NCBI GenBank assembly: GCA_017442735.1
Contig: JAFRZE010000068.1
Span: forward strand, 1-64,000
Source of the DNA: Bacillota bacterium
GTDB taxonomy: Bacteria; Bacillota; Clostridia; Lachnospirales; Bianqueaceae
Length of the DNA: 64,000 nt
Direction: 5' to 3'
In this document: positions 34,481 to 43,284 of the stretch, one piece after another
Layout: the number at the start of each line of letters is the position of its first letter
How positions within the stretch are numbered: position 1 is the first letter of the stretch
Notes under the pieces: generated by a model
Databases searched by the model: none
What the model was told of the DNA's origin: nothing
Seen by the model: the letters and a program-made list of their open reading frames with translations, nothing else
Translations under genes and position numbers: made by a program

Positions 34481-35530
34481 ATCGTTGGAAGTGTAGCTGC
34501 AGGACTTACAGCAGAAGATGTGCATCTTCTTGTTACGGTTTGCTTTTTCCGTGTGTCCGCATACAGGACAGGTCTGGCTGGTGAAGCGAGGATCTACGTT
34601 AATAACAGAGCTTTCATTAAGCGCTGCTTTATACTTTAGCTTCTGCTCAAGGTCATAGAAAGACCAAGAGACAGATACATAGCGATCCTTCCGTCGAACA
34701 CGCTCTGTTGCAGATCGAACACCGGAAAGATTCTCCAAAACAAAGAGTGTATGCTTCGGATTGTTCTGGGCGAGTGCCTTCGATACACAATGGTTTATAT
34801 CCTGCATCCAACGGTTTTCTCGCTGACCGATAGCTTTAAGCCTTCGTCTTGCAGAAGGAGTCTGCCTTTGCTGAAGTTCCTTACGGAGTGTCTTATACTT
34901 TGCACGCTTCTGTTTGATGGTTTTGCCGCTGAAAAATCCAGACTTGTGTTTGCTGTCATAAGTTGTAGCCACAAAGTTAATACCGCGGTCTACGCCAACA
35001 ACATTGCAGATATCCGAGTCCAGAGATTCAGGCACATTCCTTGTAACAGGTATATGCAGAAAATAATAACCATGTTTCTTTACAAGCTTGGCAGTGCCAA
35101 AAGAGTAGACATCATGGTTAAAGTATTTCTCCATACCATCAGCAAAATACGCAAGTTTTACTCGACCGTCCACCGTATTTACGGAGAACCGGTTCTGCGT
35201 AAGTGAATAGTCTCTGTTCCAAACAAGGTCGTACTGAGGTTTCGAGAAATCAGGCTTAATCCACTCATGCTGGTTCTCAAGAATAGTTCTATATCTAGCA
35301 ATAACCGTCTTAAATACCGATTGTGCCATCTGAGACTTTAAGCCGTATCTTTCACGGAGGTCATAATACAATGCCTTATTAAGAGAAAACTGCTTCAGAT
35401 CGTGCGTCTGGAAGATATAGTTTGCAACACAGTTACATGCATTGCGATAAGTGTCCATCGTAATATCTAACAGATCACGCTGTTCGGGCAATACTTGAAC
35501 CTGAATCTTTGCAGTAACAGTGATTTGCAT
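34385..35530 (-). CDS. tnpB: TnpB RNA-guided endonuclease (OrfB)
   Basis: A 381-residue TnpB. RuvC-like residues are complete: Asp about 181 in VVGVDRG, Glu about 266 in LENLSGV, and Asp about 351 in NDDRIGAMNL. The zinc ribbon is CPVCG with CCKSC (about 321-344). An N-terminal helix-turn-helix-like region and a basic middle region (RRRLKAIGQRENR) are present. The family cuts DNA matching an omega RNA guide next to a short target motif and helps keep the element after excision. The start has GGGAGG; a promoter lies at 35568-35596. No break is seen, so it may be active. Confidence 0.95.
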   Translation of the reverse strand: MQITVTAKIQVQVLPEQRDLLDITMDTYRNACNCVANYIFQTHDLKQFSLNKALYYDLRERYGLKSQMAQSVFKTVIARYRTILENQHEWIKPDFSKPQYDLVWNRDYSLTQNRFSVNTVDGRVKLAYFADGMEKYFNHDVYSFGTAKLVKKHGYYFLHIPVTRNVPESLDSDICNVVGVDRGINFVATTYDSKHKSGFFSGKTIKQKRAKYKTLRKELQQRQTPSARRRLKAIGQRENRWMQDINHCVSKALAQNNPKHTLFVLENLSGVRSATERVRRKDRYVSVSWSFYDLEQKLKYKAALNESSVINVDPRFTSQTCPVCGHTEKANRNKKMHIFCCKSCSYTSNDDRIGAMNLYRMGINYLSRDSQVPDTVSPQHI

Positions 35531-35567
35531 ATCGTATACCTCCCTTCCTTGTGTTTCACTATATATT

Positions 35568-35596
35568 ATTATATCATAGAATTAGTGAATATACAA
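35568..35596 (-). promoter_or_regulatory. Promoter of tnpB
   Basis: Minus-strand TTGTAT (35591-35596), 17-nt spacer and TATAAT (35568-35573), 38 nt ahead of the tnpB start. It also faces the tnpA remnant's start. Confidence 0.65.
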
Positions 35597-35613
35597 GAAG
35601 AGGTATTACATCC

Positions 35614-35732
35614 ATGCAAGACCGCTACGAACATAAGAATCGTCGCAAGTATAATCAGATGGGTCTTTTGCCTGTAGTATTGGTGAAGTATCTTCTGCTA
35701 CTATTGAAAAGTATATAGCTGAGCAAGGTTAA
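35614..35732 (+). pseudogene. tnpA: tnpA (IS200-type Y1 transposase) remnant with internal deletion
   Basis: The ATG at 35614 opens MQDRYEHKNRRKYN, a typical TnpA N-terminus. Only about 14 codons later the sequence continues in another frame with SDGSFACSIGEVSSATIEKY and stops at 35732, which is the typical TnpA C-terminus. The HUH motif and catalytic Tyr region are gone, so about 100 codons were deleted with a junction near 35655-35660. The element can only move if TnpA is supplied elsewhere. Confidence 0.82.
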
Positions 35733-35825
35733 GAAAGGAGAAGCGGCTCTCCTCCCACCCGCTAAAGCAAGTGGGTTTCCGAGCCGTCAAATCTATATGA
35801 AAATCAACAGAAAGAAGCGATTCCC

Positions 35826-37187
35826 ATGACAAATTTCGAACCGTTCGATTTCGCTCCGCTCCTTCGTCCCGAGGGCTTTTGCTGTGCCTGCGGACGTGTA
35901 CACAACGCGGATATCCGGCTTCTCGCGGTGGGTCCGAATATTCTTCCTTCTTTGCCCGATCAGCTGGACGTGCTGGGTTTTGCCCGGTCGTTTATCGTCG
36001 CGGACGCGAACACATATGCCGCTGTCGGAGAAAGGGTCTGCCGGATCCTGAAGGAAAAAGAAATCCCCTATGGGACATATGTCTTCCCGCACCGAACCTC
36101 CAAACTTCAGCCAGACGAAAATGCCGTACAGGCTGTCATTGACGGTTTCGATCCTGCCTGCGATCTGATCCTGGCCGTCGGCAGCGGCACGATCGGTGAT
36201 ATCTGCAAGGCCGCCGCGACAAAGCTGAGCATTCCGCAGATCACCGTAGGTTCGGCGCCTTCCATGGACGGGTATACCTCTGCCTCTTCCTCTCTGGAAC
36301 TGAACCATACCAAAGCTTCGATCCCGGAAAACGCGCCGATCGGCGTCATCTGCGATACGTCTGTCATGGCTGAGGCGCCGCTTCGGCTGATTCATGCCGG
36401 GGTCGGGGATGTTCTCGCGAAAGCTCATTCCCTGATCGAATGGAAGATCGCCGCTCTGGTGCGCGGTGAGGATTACTGCGCGCCTACCGCGGCGCTGGTT
36501 CGCCAGGCTTATGAGCGGGTCACGGATGGGATGGAAAGCGCGGTCCGCCGGGAGGAAACCGGGATCCGAGCTGTGATCGAAGGCCTGCTGCTGTCCGGGA
36601 TCTGCATGACGCTGGCCGGAACATCCCGTCCCGCTTCCGGTCAGGAACATTACTTTTCCCACTGCTGGGAGATGATGGCTATCGCCCGCGGCGAAGAATA
36701 CGAGCTTCACGGGATCTATGTCGGAGTCGGAACGCTGCTGGCTCTTCGGATCCTGGAAAAGCTGATCACACTTCATCCCACCTTAGAACACGCCGAAGCC
36801 GCTGCGGAACGCTTTGACGAATCTGCCTGGGAAGCGCGCCTTCACCGGGTCTTCGGACAGACCGCCGAGTCTTTTATAGCGCTTGAAAAGAAAACACAGA
36901 AAAATGAAAAGACCCGCCGAATGCAGCGGGTCGGGAAAATTCTCGAAAACTGGGATGAGCTCGTCCGGTTGATCCGGGAAGACCTTCCGGACACAGACGC
37001 TCTCGAAGAAAAGATGCGCCGGATCGGTATGCCCACACGCCCTGCGGATATCGGGCTAAGAAAGCAGGCCGTACTGGACGCGTTCGTCTGTTCCCGCGAT
37101 ACGAGGGACAAGTACCTGACGAGCAGTCTGATCTGGGATCTCGGCTATATGGACGAGTTCGAATCCTGGCTGCCAGAAATTCTGTAG
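35826..37187 (+). CDS. araM: sn-glycerol-1-phosphate dehydrogenase (AraM/EgsA type)
   Basis: A 453-residue iron-type alcohol dehydrogenase-fold protein. AVGSGTIGDICK binds NAD(P), GSAPSMDGYTSASS is the AraM/G1PDH signature, and metal-binding His residues lie in GQEHYFSHCWEM and ELHGIYVGVG. The family reduces dihydroxyacetone phosphate to glycerol 1-phosphate; in Bacillus subtilis araM lies in the arabinose operon, which fits the ribulokinase gene facing away on the other side of the TnpB element. The ribosome binding site is weak (AGAAAGAAG). It ends 3 nt from a convergent lipoprotein gene. Confidence 0.9.
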   Translation: MTNFEPFDFAPLLRPEGFCCACGRVHNADIRLLAVGPNILPSLPDQLDVLGFARSFIVADANTYAAVGERVCRILKEKEIPYGTYVFPHRTSKLQPDENAVQAVIDGFDPACDLILAVGSGTIGDICKAAATKLSIPQITVGSAPSMDGYTSASSSLELNHTKASIPENAPIGVICDTSVMAEAPLRLIHAGVGDVLAKAHSLIEWKIAALVRGEDYCAPTAALVRQAYERVTDGMESAVRREETGIRAVIEGLLLSGICMTLAGTSRPASGQEHYFSHCWEMMAIARGEEYELHGIYVGVGTLLALRILEKLITLHPTLEHAEAAAERFDESAWEARLHRVFGQTAESFIALEKKTQKNEKTRRMQRVGKILENWDELVRLIREDLPDTDALEEKMRRIGMPTRPADIGLRKQAVLDAFVCSRDTRDKYLTSSLIWDLGYMDEFESWLPEIL

Positions 37188-37190
37188 CCG

Positions 37191-38279
37191 TTATTCCGGC
37201 TGTTCATAAGCACTGATGATTTGCCGGCGGATCTTACGAAGGAAATCATAGTCGATCACGCTCTTCGTACCCGCGGCATCGGCCGTGATCACCCAAGCCG
37301 AATCAAAGTCAAACCAGCAGATCATGCCGGTATTGTTTTCTTCATCTGTCAGCATCGAGTAATCCGATTCTTTCACCACCTGATCCTTCCCGGACTCCGG
37401 GAAGATAAAAACTTTCTCCTCTGCTATTTCCAGCGTCACCTTATCGACCAGCTGAACTTCACAGTAGATACCGCTGTCCAGAGTAAAGGTCAGATAATAC
37501 CAGTCAAGCTCTGATCCTTCTACTTTGCCTCCGGACAGATCGTGATAGTCATCTTCCGGCAGGGTCAGATCATAGCCGGTCCCTTCCTTGATTTCCTTCA
37601 AGGCCTGTTCACCTGCTGTCGGCTCGTGCTCCGGCGCCTGATCCGGTGTAAATGTGAGTACGCAGTAAGTCCGCTCTTCCGCACTTTCCAGGATGATCGT
37701 TCCCTTGCCGGTGGAGAAATAATCATGGGTCACACAGCCGCCCAGGGCTTCCACATAGGCTCCCATGAACGATTCGTAAGGCTGGCCGTTTTCCATCACC
37801 AGGATCTCGTAAAGATCATCATGGCTCACTGTTTTGTTGGAAGTATACAGGATGACCTTATGGCACTTTCCATCGAGATAGTATGCGGCGCCATACGCCG
37901 GGAATCCGAAAACGCTTCCCTCGACACGGACTGTATCCTGAAATTCCTCGGGGATCCCGGCTTCGGTATGGGTCTTGCCAAGCCAGTCTTCACAGCGTTC
38001 CAGTCGTTCTACATATAATGTCTGCTCGTCGCCGCTCATATAGATATCTCCATCCTGATGCTCTTCCTGCTGTGATTCCTGTACGGAACTGTCTTTGTCC
38101 GAATCTTCTCTGGCGGAGCTTTCTTCTGTCGCCGATGATTCCGACGCCACCGAGGTTTCAAACTTCCCGGATGAGTCCATGGATGCCGGCTTCGGCGCGG
38201 GATCCGTACAGCCCATTATAAGGATGATCAGGCTCATGGTCATCAACAGGACGAATCCTTTTCTTATCCTGGCTCGCAT
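37191..38279 (-). CDS. Lipoprotein of unknown function
   Basis: A 362-residue secreted protein. The signal peptide ends in LIMGC, and a Ser/Glu/Asp-rich linker (about 27-80) leads to a folded part. No enzyme motif is recognised; the C-terminal region (about 200-350) looks like alternating beta strands, such as DWYYLTFTLDSGIYCEVQLV. It has an AGGAGG site. It is a single gene between araM (convergent) and tRNA-Asp. Confidence 0.75.
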   Translation of the reverse strand: MRARIRKGFVLLMTMSLIILIMGCTDPAPKPASMDSSGKFETSVASESSATEESSAREDSDKDSSVQESQQEEHQDGDIYMSGDEQTLYVERLERCEDWLGKTHTEAGIPEEFQDTVRVEGSVFGFPAYGAAYYLDGKCHKVILYTSNKTVSHDDLYEILVMENGQPYESFMGAYVEALGGCVTHDYFSTGKGTIILESAEERTYCVLTFTPDQAPEHEPTAGEQALKEIKEGTGYDLTLPEDDYHDLSGGKVEGSELDWYYLTFTLDSGIYCEVQLVDKVTLEIAEEKVFIFPESGKDQVVKESDYSMLTDEENNTGMICWFDFDSAWVITADAAGTKSVIDYDFLRKIRRQIISAYEQPE

Positions 38280-38301
38280 AAATAAATCCTCCTATACAAA
38301 T

Positions 38302-38330
38302 ATAGGACGCAAATGAAGTTTGCGTCCTAT
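38302..38330 (-). terminator. Hairpin after tRNA-Asp
   Basis: ataggacgcaaa (38302-38313) pairs perfectly with tttgcgtcctat (38319-38330), 11 nt beyond the tRNA 3' end. The following minus-strand bases are ATTTGTAT, so the T-tract is short. Confidence 0.6.
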
Positions 38331-38340
38331 TATTATGAAG

Positions 38341-38414
38341 CGACTCGGAAGGGGCTCGAACCCTCGATCTTCGGCGTGACAGGCCGACGCGATAACCAGC
38401 TTCGCTACCGAGCC
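38341..38414 (-). tRNA. tRNA-Asp (GTC)
   Basis: A 74-nt cloverleaf: acceptor GGCTCGG/CCGAGTC with one G-T pair, anticodon stem TCGGC/GCCGA around loop CTGTCAC (anticodon GTC), and T-loop TTCGAGC. Discriminator G, as expected for Asp. CCA is not encoded. Confidence 0.95.
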
Positions 38415-38428
38415 AAACAGCAGCAAGG

Positions 38429-38525
38429 CTGCTGTGAGAGTTGCTTTGCAACTCTGAAAATGCACCTCCTTCGGAGCTGCTGAAACCAAGCCTTCAGTCC
38501 TGCTGTGAGAGTTGCTTTGCAACTC
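38429..38525 (-). repeat. Pair of 26-nt direct repeats in the tRNA-Asp leader
   Basis: Identical copies at 38429-38454 and 38500-38525 each contain gagttgc-ttt-gcaactc, a 7-bp hairpin. They lie between the tRNA promoter (38535-38563) and the tRNA. They may be processing sites or the scar of a lost tandem tRNA copy. Confidence 0.75.
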
Positions 38526-38534
38526 GTATATTAA

Positions 38535-38563
38535 ATTATACTGGCTATTCTTTGGTTTTTCAA
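38535..38563 (-). promoter_or_regulatory. Promoter of the tRNA-Asp transcript
   Basis: Minus-strand TTGAAA (38558-38563), 17-nt spacer and TATAAT (38535-38540), giving a leader of about 115 nt before the tRNA. Confidence 0.7.
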
Positions 38564-38584
38564 GCCTTTTTTCGTGTCTTCTGT

Positions 38585-39394
38585 CTATTCCTCCGGTACT
38601 TTTCTCAAAAACGCCAGGATCCGGTCATTGAAATCCGGCGCTTCTTCATAGGCCGCGTGTCCCAGTCCGTCATACATGTGGATCTCACAGCCGAGCGCCT
38701 TCGCGATCTCATAAGATCCTTCTGGTGAAACGATCTTGTCTTCCTTGCCTCCAAGGACCAGTGTTTCGCACCTGATTTCTCCCAACCTGTCCGTCACATC
38801 AAACCCTTTGATCGAGCGAGCCAGAGGAATAAACCGCTCCGCGCTGATCAGTTTCTGGGTTTTCAGGATCAGTGGGAAAAACCGGCGATACCGTTTCTGG
38901 TACCGTTCGGAATACATGGATTCCAGTATATCCATCCCCAGTCCCTGCCAGTCACTCTTCTCCGCGAAACCTATCCACTTATCCAGCGCCGCTTCTGTCA
39001 TAGGTGTTGCCTTGGGCCCGGTGACCGCCAGTACCAGGTGGCGGACCAGATCCGGCCGGTCGATGGCCAGCTGAAGTGCGATCATTCCGCCCTGCGAAGT
39101 CCCGAAGACATCCGCGTTTTTGATCTCCATCTGGTCCATCGCGGACGCCACAGACTGCGTCAGCGCTGAGATCGTGCATTCTTCCGGCAGCGGATCGGGA
39201 CGATCAAACAGCACCACTCGATAGTCTTTCGCGAACTTCTTATATCCCAGCGCGATCATCGCTCCGGCTCCACGGAACTCTTTGATCGTAAGTCCCTGAA
39301 GCATGATCAGGTCTTTCTCTCCACTGCCGAAGGTGATCACATGGACGATGCTTTCGCCTACCGTCAGATCGAATTCCTTTGCACCAAAAGCCAT
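38585..39394 (-). CDS. Alpha/beta hydrolase
   Basis: A 269-residue hydrolase. The nucleophile elbow is FGTSQGGM (Ser about 98), with acid Asp in GGKEDKIVSP and His in DGLGHAAYEE. It starts 15 nt after the GH2 gene and probably belongs to the same minus-strand unit (flavodoxin protein, GH2, hydrolase). Substrate unknown. Confidence 0.87.
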   Translation of the reverse strand: MAFGAKEFDLTVGESIVHVITFGSGEKDLIMLQGLTIKEFRGAGAMIALGYKKFAKDYRVVLFDRPDPLPEECTISALTQSVASAMDQMEIKNADVFGTSQGGMIALQLAIDRPDLVRHLVLAVTGPKATPMTEAALDKWIGFAEKSDWQGLGMDILESMYSERYQKRYRRFFPLILKTQKLISAERFIPLARSIKGFDVTDRLGEIRCETLVLGGKEDKIVSPEGSYEIAKALGCEIHMYDGLGHAAYEEAPDFNDRILAFLRKVPEE

Positions 39395-39409
39395 ATCTGT
39401 CTCCCTCTT

Positions 39410-41836
39410 CTATACAACGATCGTATTGATGATCAGTGAATCTCTGTCTGTCAGATGGATCCTTACCCGAACCGGATCTGAGGCTGTTCGGCGAAGGATC
39501 GCCAGCGCGCAGCCACCTCCCGTAGATGTTCGAGGCGAGGTGAATCCCCGTTCATGGACCGCCTTTTCACTGCCGAATCCCAGCAGTTCGGCCGGTCCCT
39601 CCACGGAAAGTTCCAGACTCTGATCCTGATAGACCCGGGTTCCCTGGCTATCTGTCAGTTCCAGATTCAGGAAGATCAGATCATCCTCTGTCTCGGGAAT
39701 GATCTGTATCTGCTCTACCTCTCCGGCCGTCCGAAGGACGGAAAGTCCGATCTGCCTTCCTTTTCTGAGCGCCACAACGCTGAGTTCACCCGGTTCGTAC
39801 GTGATATTGAATTCGCAGCAGTAGCCAACGCCGCCTTCTTCAAAGGGTTCTCCCGGCGCCGGACAGGTCTTCTCACCGACTTTCTGCCCGTTCTGATAGA
39901 GAACGATGGTATCTCCCCGGCTGTAAACCTGAACGAGCATCGGCTTTCCTTCCTGCTCCGGCCAGGTGTAGTTCATTTCACAGTCTGTAAATTTCCAGGG
40001 GCCGAAATTGCGGCTGCAGCCATACCGCGCGGGATCCTGCGTCGCGATGACCGGACCTTTCTTCAGCCCGAACACGATCTCTCTGTAATAGGACATCGCA
40101 CGTCGGACACCGATAAGCGAGATATCTCCTGCCTCGTTGATCAGTCCCGGGAAAGGCCCTCCGATCTCGCCCATATAGTCCCACCCGGTCCAGGTAAAGT
40201 CGCCCAGTACCGCCGGACAGGCGCTGATGACCGACCAGTTTTCCGCGATCTGTTTCGGATAGGTCTCGCTTCCTACCATCAGTCGGTCCGGATACGTCTC
40301 ATAGTCCGGCAGATAGCGGGAAGTCATATAATTATAGCCAACAACGTCCATAGAAAGCTCCAGCTTTTCCAGGATCCCGGACAGGATCGGATGCTGGACG
40401 ATCTGTGGCATGTGGTTTGCCAGCGCGGCCATAAAGACATTCACGTCCCCCGGTCCCGGACGCTGTCCGGTGATATCTTCCACGATCGAGGAAAGGCCGT
40501 CACCCGCGGCAAAAGCCCCATTGATTCCATTCGTACGAAGCCGTGTCGGATCGAGTTCTTTGAGATAATCTCCCAGCATTCGGGCAGTCTCGATCCCTTT
40601 TTCCGTCGCGATCTCAAAGATCTCATTGCCGGTGGAATACAGGATCACCGAAGGATGCGGGCGATCTGCTTCCACCATGGACCGAAGATCCTTTTTCCAG
40701 GTCGCTTCAAAATGGATCGACTGATCGTAAGTTGCCTTGGCCTTGTCCCAAACGTCGGTCAGTTCATCCATCACATACATGCCCAGTTCGTCACACGCCC
40801 GAAGAAAGGCCTGAGACGTGTGGTTATGTGCCGAGCGTACCGCGTTAAATCCCGCCTCTTTCAGCCGCCGGATCCTCCGCCGCTCATATCCGTAGAGAGC
40901 TCTCGCGCCCAGAAGACCGCTGTCATGATGCACACAGGCGCCACGCAGCTTGACGCTCTCCCCGTTGATCATGAGGCCGTGGATCCGGTCCGCCTGGATC
41001 AGCCGGACGCCGGTCGTAATGGTCTCTTCATCGGCCTTCGCTTCATTTGCGACATATGTCCCATTTGCGATTCCGGCCTTTATTTCATACAGGTTCGGCT
41101 TTTCCGCGCTCCAGAGCGCGGAGTTTTCCAGAAAGATCCGTTTGGAAAGTTTCTGCTTTTCTCCGACTTTGAGTCGGACGGGAAATGTTCTTTCAAAAAC
41201 AGGATCCGTTGACACTCCCCCTACCGGCGCTTTCCGTGCGACGGAAAATGTCACATCAAAAGTACCGGCCAGCGAAGAACTGTTTTCCGCTTCACAGGAA
41301 ACCTCCACCAGTGCGCCTTCTTCCGAGAGCGAGAGGGTGGTTAACTGAAGCGAGCCCGGGACGACATGAACCGGCGCGCCATGCAGCAGCCAGACATCCC
41401 GATAGATTCCGGCGCCGCTGTACCAGCGGCTGTTTTTTACATCACATTTGACCGCGACCAGGATATCGTTATCCTGTCCATAGTTCAGATGATCAGAGAT
41501 GGGAACGGTGAATTCGTTATAGCCAAAGAAGCATCCTCCCACTGCGGAGCCGTTGACAAATACGGTCGCCTGCCGGTAGACGCCTTCGAAATGAAGCAGG
41601 ATTGGATCGCCTGCCCATTCTTCCGGCACATATAAAGACTTATGGTATTTATACGCACCGCCGTCCAGATAACCGGTCGCTCCGCCATTGAGGCTTTCCG
41701 GGCTTTGTTTCTCCCGAAACATCGCGTCATCCGGCAGATCGACGGTAATGGCAAAGGGTGGTACACCGGATACCAGCTCAAACGGGATCTTGTCTTCCCA
41801 AACCTGCCAGCTACGATTTAAAAGCTCTCTTTTCAT
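39410..41836 (-). CDS. Glycoside hydrolase family 2 enzyme (beta-galactosidase-like)
   Basis: An 808-residue GH2 protein. A sugar-binding jelly roll comes first (RSWQVWEDKIPFEL, YRQATVFVNGSAVGG), followed by an immunoglobulin-like domain, and the catalytic barrel with acid/base Glu about 405 in YSTGNEIFE and nucleophile Glu about 524 in VGSETYPK. A DUF4982-like C-terminal domain is seen (VQVYSRGDTIVLYQNG). There is no signal peptide, so it is cytoplasmic. Specificity for galactosides, glucuronides or mannosides is open. It overlaps the flavodoxin gene by 4 nt. Confidence 0.92.
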   Translation of the reverse strand: MKRELLNRSWQVWEDKIPFELVSGVPPFAITVDLPDDAMFREKQSPESLNGGATGYLDGGAYKYHKSLYVPEEWAGDPILLHFEGVYRQATVFVNGSAVGGCFFGYNEFTVPISDHLNYGQDNDILVAVKCDVKNSRWYSGAGIYRDVWLLHGAPVHVVPGSLQLTTLSLSEEGALVEVSCEAENSSSLAGTFDVTFSVARKAPVGGVSTDPVFERTFPVRLKVGEKQKLSKRIFLENSALWSAEKPNLYEIKAGIANGTYVANEAKADEETITTGVRLIQADRIHGLMINGESVKLRGACVHHDSGLLGARALYGYERRRIRRLKEAGFNAVRSAHNHTSQAFLRACDELGMYVMDELTDVWDKAKATYDQSIHFEATWKKDLRSMVEADRPHPSVILYSTGNEIFEIATEKGIETARMLGDYLKELDPTRLRTNGINGAFAAGDGLSSIVEDITGQRPGPGDVNVFMAALANHMPQIVQHPILSGILEKLELSMDVVGYNYMTSRYLPDYETYPDRLMVGSETYPKQIAENWSVISACPAVLGDFTWTGWDYMGEIGGPFPGLINEAGDISLIGVRRAMSYYREIVFGLKKGPVIATQDPARYGCSRNFGPWKFTDCEMNYTWPEQEGKPMLVQVYSRGDTIVLYQNGQKVGEKTCPAPGEPFEEGGVGYCCEFNITYEPGELSVVALRKGRQIGLSVLRTAGEVEQIQIIPETEDDLIFLNLELTDSQGTRVYQDQSLELSVEGPAELLGFGSEKAVHERGFTSPRTSTGGGCALAILRRTASDPVRVRIHLTDRDSLIINTIVV

Positions 41837-43131
41837 TTCTGATTCCTCTTCTTTTCCGCGTCTTTCAGCACTTTCTGATAGGGCATGACCATGCCTTCAG
41901 TCATCTTTCCTCCGATCTTTTTCATGATCTTCGGGCTGTTCATCATCGCGCCGACCAGATACATCGCCGCGATCCGTCCTTTTTTCTTCTGCGGGAAATC
42001 ATAGAATCCGTGCTTTTTATAGAAACGGTGGTCCTCGCGCATCAGTCCCTGCATCTGATAGATCAGATCACGGAATACCTTGAGTCCGCCTACGCCGTAG
42101 AAGTCCTTCGGTGGCTGATACGCGTTCTCGATCGCGTATTCCAGGGTCTTCGCCACTGAACCGATCTTCTCGTCGGTATCCGCGATACCGGCCAGGAAGT
42201 TGCCGCCCACCTCGGATCTCGCTCGCATGAGTGTCATGAGATTGGGCTCCTCGGACAGATCGCCTTCCACCAGATAGGCTACCGGCTTGCCCATGGTCAC
42301 CGTCCGATGCCCGTTGCAGAACTGCCGGTCGTCATACATCTTGAACCGGGATCCCATCGAATGATCCTTGACAGTATACGCATAGACGATCGCGTCCGCT
42401 GTCTGGATATTGTCTCTCAGGAACGAGGAGAATCCGTCCTTGTAGATACAGGTCCCGTCCGCCGCGCAGCGAAAGCAGCCGAGACAGCCTCCCTGGAACG
42501 GAAACTCACGGATGTTCACAACGTCGACCTTTTGCGCGCTTGCTGCCCGGAACGCTTCGATCATTTCAGATAGTTTGCTGCCTTCCGCCGCGTCTGTGAC
42601 CAGTGCGATGCGGCCGGCAGATCCCGCCTGCTCCGTAAGATCCTCGTCCGGTTGATCTAAGGCCATGTTCCACTCTACGAAACGCCAGAAATCGAGCGCT
42701 TCTTTCTGCCCGGAAGCTTTTGTCAGATCATCCATGTCCGCGGAAAGGCCGCGGATATAGCGAAGGCCAAGATCGCGGCAATTATCCTCGATGAATTGAT
42801 GCGCGGTCATATCATAGAAATGCTTGGATGTGGAGATCTGCGTCGCGAATTTCCCCTGAAGCTCCACCCCGTGCTCCTTGATCAGTTCGATGAACCGGTG
42901 CAGCTGGGAGGGAACCAGGAAGGTATAGACCGGATAGCAGAAAACGATCAGATCGGCGGCGGCCAGCGCCTGTGCGGATTTGGTGAAGTCCTTCTCGATC
43001 GACCGGATCTGCTGCCCGACATGGATCGTGGTATAGGTATGATCAGGGAAAAACTTTTCGATATACAGCATGGTATACAACGTAATGCTGTTTTTGCCCG
43101 AAGGTGAACCGTTCAGAATAAGAATATTCAT
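41833..43131 (-). CDS. Double flavodoxin-domain NAD(P)H oxidoreductase
   Basis: A 432-residue protein with two flavodoxin-like halves. The first starts ILILNGSPSGKNSIT, the FMN phosphate loop. The second (from about 180) starts RIALVTDAAEGS and holds GCLGCFRCAADGTCIYKD, the cysteine pattern of FMN-dependent NADPH reductases with possible metal or thiol function. A basic helical tail ends the chain. First gene of the unit with GH2 and hydrolase. The order suggests redox support unrelated to the glycosidase; no substrate known. Confidence 0.82.
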   Translation of the reverse strand: MNILILNGSPSGKNSITLYTMLYIEKFFPDHTYTTIHVGQQIRSIEKDFTKSAQALAAADLIVFCYPVYTFLVPSQLHRFIELIKEHGVELQGKFATQISTSKHFYDMTAHQFIEDNCRDLGLRYIRGLSADMDDLTKASGQKEALDFWRFVEWNMALDQPDEDLTEQAGSAGRIALVTDAAEGSKLSEMIEAFRAASAQKVDVVNIREFPFQGGCLGCFRCAADGTCIYKDGFSSFLRDNIQTADAIVYAYTVKDHSMGSRFKMYDDRQFCNGHRTVTMGKPVAYLVEGDLSEEPNLMTLMRARSEVGGNFLAGIADTDEKIGSVAKTLEYAIENAYQPPKDFYGVGGLKVFRDLIYQMQGLMREDHRFYKKHGFYDFPQKKKGRIAAMYLVGAMMNSPKIMKKIGGKMTEGMVMPYQKVLKDAEKKRNQK

Positions 43132-43223
43132 GATCTCTCCTTGCGATAATTTCTTCCTTCATTTTATCATATCTCTGCCCGCGCTGTACACACCCAATGC
43201 CGTCCTTTTGGCACATTCGTGTC

Positions 43224-43252
43224 TTGTCACGGACGTGGTACCGGGCTATAAT
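43224..43252 (+). promoter_or_regulatory. Promoter of the S10 peptidase gene
   Basis: TTGTCA (43224-43229), 17-nt spacer and TATAAT (43247-43252), 32 nt before the start codon. Confidence 0.7.
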
Positions 43253-43284
43253 AGAGAGCAAGTCCAACTATCGGAGGTAATCTC

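Larger units (their letters stand above)
34246..35785 (-). mobile_element. IS200/IS605-type element with tnpB and a tnpA remnant
   Basis: About 1.54 kb between two matching end hairpins. The right end has cccact-aaagtg-agtggg (34258-34275) and the left end has acccgct-aaagca-agtgggt (35757-35776), with the same orientation and loop start. The motif TTGAC (minus strand) occurs at both borders (34246-34250 and 35786-35790), so insertion next to TTGAC with that motif copied at the right end is a good model. It contains an intact tnpB (-) and an internally deleted tnpA (+). It lies in the araB-araM divergent intergenic space; removing it leaves about 80 nt. Confidence 0.8.

Noticed and set aside
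38158-38522. Two minus-strand frames across tRNA-Asp and its leader
   Set aside because: They read through a tRNA gene and share an N-terminal peptide only because of the 26-nt direct repeat.
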